NCBI GenBank assembly: GCA_028278225.1
Contig: JANQEU010000079.1
Location: 248,001 to 312,000, forward strand
From: Cyclobacteriaceae bacterium
GTDB lineage: Bacteria; Bacteroidota; Bacteroidia; Cytophagales; Cyclobacteriaceae
Reading direction: 5' to 3'
Length of the DNA: 64,000 bases
Below are positions 10,801-18,121 of this stretch, piece by piece; within the stretch, counting starts at the first letter, position 1; every line of letters begins with the position of its first letter. The notes beneath the pieces were generated by a model. That model was not told where the DNA came from and ran no database searches. It worked only from the letters and a program-made list of their open reading frames with translations. Both the position numbers and the translations under genes were made by a program.

Positions 10801-10922
10801 GAAACAACTTGCTGTGCATAGGATGTTGAAACAATCATCACCAGCGCACTCAATAAAATATACCTTAGATTATCCTTTACTGCGGATAAACAAGTACTTG
10901 TGGTTGCACAATAGTTTTTCAT
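7863..10922 (-). CDS. susC: SusC/RagA TonB-dependent outer-membrane transporter
   Basis: A 1019-residue TonB-linked barrel that imports oligosaccharides with the SusD partner. Domains in order: signal peptide (ending about residue 36, TSYAQ), a carboxypeptidase-regulatory-like domain (VSGKVKDATD to about 110), the plug (QEIVVVGYGTVEKGDVTG, then SVRIRGGTS, VIDGVPID, VLKDASAAAIYGSRGANGV) and a C-terminal barrel ending in ISLTF. There is no STN domain, so it should not signal to an anti-sigma factor, which fits control by the LacI protein instead. It directly abuts susD. An AAGGAGA stretch lies in the short leader. Confidence 0.96.
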   Translation of the reverse strand: MKNYCATTSTCLSAVKDNLRYILLSALVMIVSTSYAQQVVSGKVKDATDDFSIPGVSVVVKGTTTGTVTDFDGNYRLEVPVGATLVFSFVGYQTVEEVVGNRTVIDVDMGVDVTELQEIVVVGYGTVEKGDVTGVVATVDEALFNKGMLTSPDQLLSGKVAGVSIISNSGEPGGQVSVRIRGGTSITASNEPLYVIDGVPIDNTPHNPGGYIGGRNPLNFLNPNEIENITVLKDASAAAIYGSRGANGVIIITTKTGGNLDQPQVTYDASFGVSKFVETVPILSTAEFIAAMNIWGTRNLDSLGTSDTDWMDLVTQTASSQSHNFSVAGGIEDGSYRLSGGFQTIDGVLKTSHTERKNVNFNLNKSVLNNTLHFKFGSKNAITNDVFASNQIGNAMAMAPTQPVYDPNSPFGGYWEWTDPLAVKNPVAEINLQDQIGESFRSVTNTELRYELPFIDGATIQTNLAFDTQRGERRRYFASFLKSQENNGGSWGLERMTRESLLFELFGEYQTRVEAFDADVTVLGGYSYQDFDSSFPNFSVDSLTTDLFGLNRPAPGDGSIIRVSNPVLENRLISFYGRVNLSVQDKYVLTTTLRRDGSTRFGEKNRWGLFPSFAAGWRITNEPFMGGVTGIMNYLKLRLGWGITGSQEIEDYKYIPAYGLSDAQAQYQFGNSFFPMLRPEGVDPNLKWEETSSLNIGADYEFFDGKLAGSIEYYQKDTKDLLFTIAFPAGSVLADRILTNIGELQNKGVEFEISSPVVQTADLTVNLGFNAAFNKNEIQKLDNSIITGSQNDVVYQVGGISGDVGQTIQVLQVGKPINSFYVHRHRFDEGGNPIEDNTNPTNMYVDELTVDSDGDGKPDDTDGIINEDDLVPFEKPAPDWILGLTSNINYKWFDLSMTFRSNIGNYVYNNVASNTGNFERFRGRVPQNMHESGLETLFNEKQLLSDYYVENGSFLKLDNVTLGFTYDQLEWTTIRIYATGQNLFTITGYSGIDPEIPSGIDNNLYPRSTTYIGGISLTF

Positions 10923-10968
10923 ATTCTTTATAGATTCTCCTTATACTTATATGATAAATTTGGTTTTC

Positions 10969-10982
10969 GGAGTCTTGACTCC
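10969..10982. other. Small perfect hairpin in the amylase-susC spacer
   Basis: The 84-base gap between the T9SS amylase stop and the susC start holds a perfect GGAGTC-N2-GACTCC inverted repeat. There is no T-run after it on the minus strand, so it is not a standard terminator. It may be an RNA processing or stability element between operon genes. Confidence 0.35.
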
Positions 10983-11005
10983 TCCTGCTTTTTAATGTGT
11001 TTTTG

Positions 11006-14000
11006 TCATCTTGCAAACTCACCGTCTGACCTGATCAATAGATCTTTAATGATCTGTTCCTTAATATTTTGAATCTCGATGACGTAAATACCAGGAACCA
11101 ATAACCTGCTTTCCATTAATACCGACTTCACGGGTTCTTCATATTTCACTACCGATACGACCCGGCCCAGCATATCAATTATCCTGACCCTCGTAACAGG
11201 CACCTCGGAATGTATCTTGAAATCATTGAATGACGGATTTGGATAAATAGTCACAGTATGATCCACACTCAATCCACCTGTTGCAAAGTCTATCGGATTG
11301 GTTGAAATATAATTATCAATAGGCTCTGAAGTATAGACATGAAATTCCCCCGGAGCAAGTTCAACATGCTCATTAGGATCTGAAACTGTTATCATTTCCC
11401 CAGTGAAATAGTCGTACCAATCACCAGCGGATACAAAGTGCGGATCTCCGGTTATGTAATCCATACTGAAGTTGCCAAAGATGGAAATTTGTACAGCAGG
11501 ATGCTCATGATTGATCCACTTGATGGAACCAGCAGGTTCCCAACTAAAAAAATCATCACTTACATAATCCGTGTTTGTCTTCAAACTGATCATTGCCTGG
11601 TAAACATCAAAAAGTCGCCTTCTGTGAGGATCATCCAGGTATTCCCAGTGGGTAGGCTTGATGCCTAACCGATCGTTATTCAACTCTTCGTCGTACCCCA
11701 TTTCCCCGAATTGCCACAACATCTTCGGACCCGGCACCATAAAAAAGAATACTGCATTCAACTGCAACCGATTCATCTTGGTTTTGAAGGATATATTCAA
11801 ATTCCGCTGCGTCCAGGCGATCCGTTCCTCATCATGACTTTCCATGTACCCCACAATGTGTGGGTCATTCCACCCGCGGGTTCCGTGATACAGCCAATCT
11901 ATATTGGGGGTCTGCCCCCTGGCAATTCCTCTAAAGGCTTCCCGCATATTTCCCCATAGCATCATTCCGGCATTTGCCAGGTCCCGTTCCTCACTGTTTT
12001 CGGCAAGATGCTCCAGGATCACATAGGTACCCGGATCCTGTTCCCAGATCACATCCGCCATTCGCTTCAGAAGATTAACCCTGGTTATGTCGTATTGCCC
12101 CCAAAAACCTACATCACCTAAAGAATTCGTTTGTGTGAAGCCCTTGGAAAGATCAAATCTGTAGCCATCTACTTTATATTTTTCAGTCCAGTAGGTGACA
12201 ACCCGGTCCACATAATCCTTAGTGAATTGACTTTCATGGTTAAAATCATAACCGACATTGAAGTCATGTTTTGGATTAACATTAAACCATACATTATCTT
12301 CCGTGGGTGGTCCAAATTCTCCGCTAGCCTCCATTCTCACTAAAGGACTCCTGCCAAAGTGGTGGTTTAGGACCATATCGAATATGATGGCTATACCACG
12401 TTTATGAGCCTCATCGATTAACTTTTTGAGCTCATTTTCAGTCCCGTAAAATTTATCCGGAGCCAGTTTATAAGATGGATTGTAGCCCCAACTAATATTT
12501 CCTTCATATTCGGTTACAGGTAACAATTCAATAGCATTTATACCCAAAGAATCCAGATAATCTAACCTGTCAATGACGGCATTATAAGTTCTATCCCCTG
12601 TGAAATCCCTTACCAGCAATTCATATATCACAAGATCTTCCTTATCAGGCTTTTCGAAGTTTTCAACCTCCCACTGGTATTCAGATTGTGCAGTCTGCAG
12701 ATAAGTAGCCTCGAATTCCGTGAATTCTGATGGAAAAGATCTTAGTCCCGGGTATCGATTTTCCTCGATAATCTGAGGATCGTCAAAGGATGAGCTGATC
12801 TTTTCGGAATAGGGATCGGCAATCAATATTTCTCCATCAATAAGATATTGGTATAAATACTCCTGATGGATTGTGAGGCCATCAAGTGTTAACCAGAACT
12901 TATGGCCGTCTTTCTTCATGACATAATCCTGATCAAAGGTCCAGTCATTGAAATCTCCCAGGACAAAGACATTTTCTTTATTGGGAGCCGTAAGTACCAA
13001 AGTTGCTGTGCTCGGATCACTGTGATAATTTATTCCATCGATCATGCCGTCAGGTACAGCTTCTTCCACAACGATTGGTGTAATATAGGTATGTGTGAAA
13101 GTTTTCTCCTCCGTGGAAGTTGAAGCTGTTATTTTGATGGTATGTTCATTACCATCAACAATGACAGGATGACTGTACGTAAAAGTAGATATATTGATCT
13201 CCTCAGCCTGGACCATATCATCTATGGTAAGTACAAACGTGGCCGGCTCCGGAGTCCTGGCATCAATTTCAACAATATCTCCTTCTGTGTAAACAGCCCT
13301 GGATGCCGCCGGTGACACGATTTTGAGAGCAAAGCCTTCCAGAATTTCGATGATAAAATCAGTTGACTGTCCATCAGACCAGTCATTCCCCTTGATTAAG
13401 ACCCCAACCTTGTTAATTTCTTCCGCTGATCTATTTGTAAAATCAACAGGTGTGACGGTTATGGTAAAGATGGTCCTTCCCTCAACCGTTTCCTTCGTGA
13501 ATTTGGCCTTGTCTGAAACAGATGGATTATCGGAAGCAGGATTAATATTTGTTGGCACCTCATATCCTTCCAACTCGGGGAGCCAGAACCAAAGCCATGC
13601 TTCTTCCAGAAACTCAAGTGGCGTTCCCGTGACGTCATAGTTTATTGTGATTTCCTCATCCGCCTTCGGGAAATCAGGGCTTATGGTTGGATCGACCGCG
13701 TGAATACCGGAAGTATTGGGTACCAATTCGATGATGAAGTCCGTGGACTGCCCATCTGACCAATCATTCCCCTTAATTAGCATTCCGACTTTTTTTATTT
13801 CGGATGCCGGCTTGTTGGTAAATTCAGTTAGGGTAATGGTGATTGAAAATGTAGTGGTAGTCCCGTCCACACTTTTGGAGAATTTAGCCTGATCCGTGAG
13901 CGTACTGTTGCTTGATGCCGGATTCACATTGGTGGGGACATCAACATTGGAAAGATCAGGTAACCATAACCACAACCAGGCCTCATCCAGGTCTGCAAGA

Positions 14001-14143
14001 GTAGTTCCGGTCACGTCATAGGAGATCGTCATTTCCTTGCCCGGGTCGATCGTCTCGGGAGTTATGGTCGGTTGTACACTGACCTTTTGGCTTAGTGCAG
14101 TAACCGACACCATCAGCCCAAAAAGGGATAGTAGCCTCTTCAT
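11006..14143 (-). CDS. Multidomain GH13 amylase with T9SS sorting domain
   Basis: A 1045-residue secreted protein. After a short signal peptide come two copies of a roughly 115-residue beta-sandwich module (about 20-135 and 150-265; both contain IKGNDWSDGQSTDFIIE), an E-set-like stretch (about 270-360) and a CBM48-like segment (VFVLGDFNDWTF). The GH13 barrel follows with FDMVLNHHFG, GYRFDLSKGF (nucleophile Asp), VILEHLAEN (acid/base Glu) and YMESHDEERI (Asp). The C-terminus (TIYPNPSFNDF to the end) is a type A sorting domain of the Por/type IX secretion system, so the enzyme should be exported across the outer membrane. Its start lies just 3' of a strong hairpin that separates it from the SusE-like gene. 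Confidence 0.92.
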   Translation of the reverse strand: MKRLLSLFGLMVSVTALSQKVSVQPTITPETIDPGKEMTISYDVTGTTLADLDEAWLWLWLPDLSNVDVPTNVNPASSNSTLTDQAKFSKSVDGTTTTFSITITLTEFTNKPASEIKKVGMLIKGNDWSDGQSTDFIIELVPNTSGIHAVDPTISPDFPKADEEITINYDVTGTPLEFLEEAWLWFWLPELEGYEVPTNINPASDNPSVSDKAKFTKETVEGRTIFTITVTPVDFTNRSAEEINKVGVLIKGNDWSDGQSTDFIIEILEGFALKIVSPAASRAVYTEGDIVEIDARTPEPATFVLTIDDMVQAEEINISTFTYSHPVIVDGNEHTIKITASTSTEEKTFTHTYITPIVVEEAVPDGMIDGINYHSDPSTATLVLTAPNKENVFVLGDFNDWTFDQDYVMKKDGHKFWLTLDGLTIHQEYLYQYLIDGEILIADPYSEKISSSFDDPQIIEENRYPGLRSFPSEFTEFEATYLQTAQSEYQWEVENFEKPDKEDLVIYELLVRDFTGDRTYNAVIDRLDYLDSLGINAIELLPVTEYEGNISWGYNPSYKLAPDKFYGTENELKKLIDEAHKRGIAIIFDMVLNHHFGRSPLVRMEASGEFGPPTEDNVWFNVNPKHDFNVGYDFNHESQFTKDYVDRVVTYWTEKYKVDGYRFDLSKGFTQTNSLGDVGFWGQYDITRVNLLKRMADVIWEQDPGTYVILEHLAENSEERDLANAGMMLWGNMREAFRGIARGQTPNIDWLYHGTRGWNDPHIVGYMESHDEERIAWTQRNLNISFKTKMNRLQLNAVFFFMVPGPKMLWQFGEMGYDEELNNDRLGIKPTHWEYLDDPHRRRLFDVYQAMISLKTNTDYVSDDFFSWEPAGSIKWINHEHPAVQISIFGNFSMDYITGDPHFVSAGDWYDYFTGEMITVSDPNEHVELAPGEFHVYTSEPIDNYISTNPIDFATGGLSVDHTVTIYPNPSFNDFKIHSEVPVTRVRIIDMLGRVVSVVKYEEPVKSVLMESRLLVPGIYVIEIQNIKEQIIKDLLIRSDGEFAR

Positions 14144-14148
14144 GATAG

Positions 14149-14182
14149 AAAAAAAGCTGCCAAGTTAATGGCAGCTTTTTTT
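14149..14182. terminator. Bidirectional intrinsic terminator / attenuator inside PUL1
   Basis: A 7-bp perfect stem GCTGCCA-N6-TGGCAGC is flanked by seven A on one side and seven T on the other, so it can terminate on both strands. It lies between the SusE-like stop (14197) and the amylase start (14143), with the T-run only a few bases before the amylase ATG on the minus strand. It should make the SusE-like gene more abundant than the genes after it, unless a second promoter exists. Confidence 0.85.
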
Positions 14183-14196
14183 GACATTATTGAAAT

Positions 14197-15681
14197 CTAT
14201 TCTGCAGTGTAAGTGTAAGTGGCTCCACCATCTTCCGTTTTCAATGTAATGGTGTAGCTACCATCTGCTGCAACCGTGATATTATCACCATCACGAGCTA
14301 AAACAGGATTTGTATTGTCTGCCTTGTCCAATCCGAGATTGAAATCCCATGAAGCATTAACTCTGAACTTAAATGCACCAGAGGCTACCAAATTAGTTGT
14401 AACGGCAGTGGTCATCAAATCATCGCCATATGTCATGACAACATCGTCCTCGTCACCCCATCCATTAGCGGCGTCACCAATTACTCCCCAGGAAGCTTCA
14501 TCAATAGTCAGCGACCAACTATCACCGTCATCTTCGGTTACGATCTCGAAGTAGTAGAATCCTGATGGACCGTCCAGGAACCACTGACCATCTGCGTTAG
14601 TAGCGGCATCATCAGATATGGTTCCGGCTTCAGTATTGTCTGTAACAACAGTAGTATTCGGGATTAATTTCTTCGCCCAGCTATCATCGGTTCTGAATTT
14701 GAAGGAATTATTGTCGGCAGCATTGGAAAGCGGGAAAACACCTCTCCAGATATACTTTCCACCATCCCCGCTAACGTAATGCAAATCCTTATCATCACTC
14801 CAGCCTGCCGTTGTTTCCGTCCCTTGGGTGCCACCACCGATAATGCCCCAAGTATACTCTTCAGGATCAAATGTGATTTCTTCAACCTCTCCCGTAAAGG
14901 TAAACGAATAATCAAGACTCGGACCAGGTCCAGGAGTATAGGTTACAGTTACGGTATACTTACCATCTCCATCTGCCTCTGTGAAAGCAATGTTGGGCCC
15001 ACCGGCAACTATATTAGCTCCAAAGTTAGAGTGAATATTAAGATCGATCTCGTTTGCAGCGTCTGTGCCCCAGGCGCTGTTGTACCTGAATTTAAATTCT
15101 CCGGATTGACTGGATCTAAGGACGATATCAGTCCCTTCGAATACCACTTCATCGGCTGATGCACTTTTTTCAGCTAGTTCCTGACCAGATCCCCAGCCGT
15201 CTTCTGTCGCAGATCCAATGATCTCAAAATAGTCCACCCTTGTCACATAAAAAGTGTTGGTGGTCAAATCTATATGCAAATGGTATAGACCTGCTTCCGT
15301 AATACTTATCGCGGCACCGTCTACAACGGCATCTCCCTCACCGAATGTGGAAGACGTACCCATGTCCGAAGTGGTAACCGTACCACCGAAAACCGTTGGC
15401 TCATTATTAACGTAATTAACGTAGTTGAATGATCCTGTGCTGAGATAAATGTAGGTTTCAAAGAAATTACCTCTTTGCTCTCCATCCCCCACCGTTCCTG
15501 TTGTCATCAGTAGTGATGAACCGGGATCTTCGGAAGTGGCAGTCCCGATAATGTACATTCCATTATCAATAACGGGACCAATATCCGGAATTTTCGGCCC
15601 GTCATCATCGCTACATGCTACAAACATTGTTAACGCGGCAGCGCTAAGTAGCATTCCAATTAATCTAATCGACTTCTTCAT
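14197..15681 (-). CDS. SusE/SusF-like starch-binding lipoprotein
   Basis: A 494-residue lipoprotein (leader ending TMFVACSDDD) expected on the cell surface. It contains an N-terminal immunoglobulin-like part and at least three related glycan-binding modules, recognisable by EIIGSATEDGWGSG / FKFRYNSAWG, GIIGGGTQ / FKFRTDDSWA, and GVIGDAANGWGDED / FKFRVNASWD. Repeated aromatic FKFR...W segments are typical of SusE/SusF modules that hold alpha-glucan. It is the first gene after the putative PUL1 promoter, whereas SusE genes normally follow susD. A terminator follows it. Confidence 0.85.
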   Translation of the reverse strand: MKKSIRLIGMLLSAAALTMFVACSDDDGPKIPDIGPVIDNGMYIIGTATSEDPGSSLLMTTGTVGDGEQRGNFFETYIYLSTGSFNYVNYVNNEPTVFGGTVTTSDMGTSSTFGEGDAVVDGAAISITEAGLYHLHIDLTTNTFYVTRVDYFEIIGSATEDGWGSGQELAEKSASADEVVFEGTDIVLRSSQSGEFKFRYNSAWGTDAANEIDLNIHSNFGANIVAGGPNIAFTEADGDGKYTVTVTYTPGPGPSLDYSFTFTGEVEEITFDPEEYTWGIIGGGTQGTETTAGWSDDKDLHYVSGDGGKYIWRGVFPLSNAADNNSFKFRTDDSWAKKLIPNTTVVTDNTEAGTISDDAATNADGQWFLDGPSGFYYFEIVTEDDGDSWSLTIDEASWGVIGDAANGWGDEDDVVMTYGDDLMTTAVTTNLVASGAFKFRVNASWDFNLGLDKADNTNPVLARDGDNITVAADGSYTITLKTEDGGATYTYTAE

Positions 15682-16187
15682 AGTTATTTAAATTGATAAA
15701 TTAGTTACCCTCTTCGAAAAGTACAATTTGTGAATTCATACCCCGAAAAAATAAAATTGCACTTTTGTAATATTATTTTATATTCCATGTAGTTGACCCA
15801 ACTGCTTTACAATTTCGAATCGCTTAGGAAATTGTTAATGAATTCATCTACAGTTATTGAATCTACTGTAATTGAATTAAAAATTCGCTCAAAAAAATGG
15901 TTTTTTCTAACGGTGTACTTTCGAAACCGTTTGCGAACACGAAGTTTTTTGCTTTACCGGATATAAAAAATCATATAATCCAATTTTATTTATGATTTTA
16001 CCCCATGCAGATCAGCCATGGAAAAAGCCTAAAATGCTGCCTTCCTGTGACAACTAAACAGGAATTAACCTCCGGGCCTGCGTACACCTGTTATCGATAT
16101 CCAAAACTTGCATAGATACAATTTCGGGTATTGGGAATCTATCATTTTTATTCATGTAAATTAGTAGGAAGGATTACTCAATAAGCG
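15682..16187. promoter_or_regulatory. Divergent PUL1/lacI regulatory region
   Basis: A 506-base AT-rich gap between the start of the SusE-like gene (minus) and the LacI regulator (plus). It must hold the PUL1 promoter and the regulator promoter. On the minus strand TACTTTTC (15716-15723) is one base off the Bacteroidota -7 box TAnnTTTG and is the best PUL1 candidate. No clear -33 element was found. A LacI-type palindrome is listed separately. Confidence 0.5.
15921..15936. promoter_or_regulatory. Candidate LacI-family operator
   Basis: TCGAAACCGTTTGCGA is a near-palindrome with the AAAC...GTTT arms and CG bases common in LacI/CcpA-type operators. It lies in the middle of the divergent region, about 240 bases from the SusE-like start and 250 from the LacI gene, so one bound regulator could affect both. 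Only one site was seen. Confidence 0.45.
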
Positions 16188-17204
16188 ATGAAAAAACCTA
16201 CCACGATCAAGGATATTGCCCGGCAACTAAGCATTTCTCCGAGCACGGTTTCAAGAGCTTTGAAGGACAACCCGGAGATCAGTGTGGACACCAAGAAACG
16301 GGTCTGGCAACTGGCAAAAGAACTTGATTACGAACCCAATACCATTGCACTGAACCTGCGGCAGCAGAAAACAGACACCATTGGCGTGATCCTCCCGGAG
16401 ATCGTCCATTTCTTTTTCTCTACTGTGATCAGCGGGATTGAAGAAGTGGCGTATGCCAAGGGGTACAATGTGATCGTCAGTCAGTCGAATGAGCAGGTAG
16501 AACGGGAGATCGCCGATGTCAGAACCCTTTTCAACCACCGCGTGGATGGTATCCTGGCCTGCATCTCAAAGGAAACCACAAACTACGATCATTTTCATGC
16601 GATACAGGATAAGGGAACGCCGTTGGTCTTTTTCGATCGTGTGGCTCCCGGGGTCGACGCCAGTAAGGTGATCGTAGATGATGAAGATGGCGGTTACAAA
16701 GCCACAAAGCACTTAATTGAGAAAGGGAAGACAAGGATCCTTCACCTTGCCGGGCCTGAAAACCTTTCCATCTCATCCAGCAGGATCGATGGATTTGTAA
16801 AGGCCCACAAAGAGGCAGGGCTGAAATTCGAGTCCAGTCAGATCATCAATTGCGATACGGGAAAAGAGATCGAAGCACACCAGATCGTGGACAAACTTAT
16901 CGAAGATGATTTTCCGTTCGACGGGATTTTTGCGGTCAATGATATGGCAGCCCTGGGCGCCATGAACGCCGTAAAAGAGGCTGGTATGAAGATCCCCGAT
17001 GACGTGGCAATTGTCGGATTTTCAAACTGGCAGATATGCGCCTATATTGAACCTCCGATGACCACCATCAGCCAGCCCGGATATCTGATCGGACAAAAAG
17101 CAACAGAGCTGCTGATCCGGGAGATCGAAATGAAGGAAAATGAATTTATAGAACCGACCTCTATCCAATTGCCGGTCGAACTGGTAATCCGCCAATCGAC
17201 CTAG
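16188..17204 (+). CDS. LacI-family transcriptional regulator
   Basis: A 338-residue LacI/GalR protein. Residues about 4-50 form the helix-turn-helix (TIKDIARQLSISPSTVSRAL) and hinge helix (LDYEPNTIALNLRQ); the rest is a periplasmic-binding-protein fold (TIGVILPEI, GIFAVNDMAALG, VAIVGFSNW) that binds a sugar effector. It is transcribed away from PUL1, whose genes are alpha-glucan and galactan enzymes, so a maltooligosaccharide or galactose-containing effector is the simplest inference. Full family length, nothing missing. Confidence 0.93.
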   Translation: MKKPTTIKDIARQLSISPSTVSRALKDNPEISVDTKKRVWQLAKELDYEPNTIALNLRQQKTDTIGVILPEIVHFFFSTVISGIEEVAYAKGYNVIVSQSNEQVEREIADVRTLFNHRVDGILACISKETTNYDHFHAIQDKGTPLVFFDRVAPGVDASKVIVDDEDGGYKATKHLIEKGKTRILHLAGPENLSISSSRIDGFVKAHKEAGLKFESSQIINCDTGKEIEAHQIVDKLIEDDFPFDGIFAVNDMAALGAMNAVKEAGMKIPDDVAIVGFSNWQICAYIEPPMTTISQPGYLIGQKATELLIREIEMKENEFIEPTSIQLPVELVIRQST

Positions 17205-17352
17205 CGGCTTAACATACCAAATGGCAATCTGCCGAAACCGGCAAATCATTCCGGAATTATTTCGGTTATATAGGTTACCTTTACTTGCAAAATTGTATCT
17301 ATAAAAGATTTTTTTTAATTATTTCAACATCAGTGTATACAACAGCGCAGCT

Positions 17353-17553
17353 ATGGAAATTATTTGGTTTAATCCTGACAAGGATTTTTACGAAAAAGGA
17401 ACATACAAGGAGTTCAACGACAAGAGATCCAGTAGTATCAATATTGACCAGTTCGAGATCATATACGAATTCAACAATACCAGTAAAAAAATATCCAACA
17501 AAATATTAAAGACCCTGAATCTTAACAGAAAAACAATTTTGAATAAATCTTAG
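17353..17553 (+). CDS. Small hypothetical protein (66 aa)
   Basis: A 66-residue charged protein starting MEIIWFNPDKDFYEKG, with no signal peptide or membrane segment. I do not recognise a family. ATG start, preceded by a purine-poor leader. Codon use looks ordinary and it sits on the coding strand just before the DUF4136 gene, 37 bases away. An overlapping 74-residue frame (17285-17509) has a poorer composition. It could be real or chance. Confidence 0.45.
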   Translation: MEIIWFNPDKDFYEKGTYKEFNDKRSSSINIDQFEIIYEFNNTSKKISNKILKTLNLNRKTILNKS

Positions 17554-17577
17554 CCATTATTCGTCGCTTTATTCCTT

Positions 17578-17590
17578 TATTTTAGCCAAC
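17578..17590 (+). promoter_or_regulatory. Candidate -7 box (TAnnTTnG) before the DUF4136 gene
   Basis: TATTTTAG at 17578-17585 matches the relaxed Bacteroidota -7 pattern and ends five bases before the ATG at 17591. If used, the mRNA would be leaderless, as inferred for dtxR and galK in this window. Confidence 0.35.
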
Positions 17591-18121
17591 ATGATCCGTT
17601 GGCTATTTTTTTTGCTTTTTGCGACCGGATGTACAGTAAGGGTTGTGCAATTCATAAACGATGACGCCAACTTCAGGTCCTATCGATCTTATGCTCTGTT
17701 AGGTTTAAAAGGGCAAAATGTAAGCGCTGAAAGCGAAAACTCTGAATTGCTTCAAAGAATTGAAAAATTTATCAATGCAGAGATGGCTCGCCGGGATTAC
17801 CAAATTAACGACAACCCTGACCTGGTACTGAGATATGAAATTGTTTCCAGCACACAAACCGAAAGCAGAAATACAAATCCGTACTTGAATCCCTACTATT
17901 ATCCTCCGTCCTATCGTACAATTACCGAATCGATCATTCTGCTGGAAATGACGGACTATAACACTAAAAAGCTGGTTTGGCAGGCCAGCCTTGATTTAAG
18001 GGAGCACAATAAGATCACAAAACGTAAGGACGCTTTGCAGGTCGCGATCACCAATATATTCAACACGTATCTTTACCGGGCCGGTAGTCGAACCCCCGAC
18101 CAAAGTCTTTTTGTGAAATGA
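17591..18121 (+). CDS. DUF4136 domain lipoprotein
   Basis: A 176-residue predicted lipoprotein: a short hydrophobic leader MIRWLFFLLFATGC ends in a lipobox Cys. The body matches the DUF4136 layout: FRSYRSYALL near the start, INAEMARRDYQ followed by NPDLVLRYEI, a Pro/Tyr-rich stretch (NPYLNPYYYPPSYR), and KLVWQASLDL near the end. DUF4136 proteins are envelope lipoproteins of unknown role. Its stop overlaps the start of the NhaC antiporter gene (ATGA), so the two are translated together. Confidence 0.8.
   Translation: MIRWLFFLLFATGCTVRVVQFINDDANFRSYRSYALLGLKGQNVSAESENSELLQRIEKFINAEMARRDYQINDNPDLVLRYEIVSSTQTESRNTNPYLNPYYYPPSYRTITESIILLEMTDYNTKKLVWQASLDLREHNKITKRKDALQVAITNIFNTYLYRAGSRTPDQSLFVK

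Noticed and set aside
17230-17243. TGCCG-N4-CGGCA hairpin after the LacI gene as a terminator
   Set aside because: The stem is only five bases and no T-run follows on either strand.
17285-17509. 74-codon frame overlapping the small 66-residue protein
   Set aside because: It is rich in Ser/Thr/Arg of low-complexity type and starts in a T-rich tract; the other frame has better composition. At most one is real.
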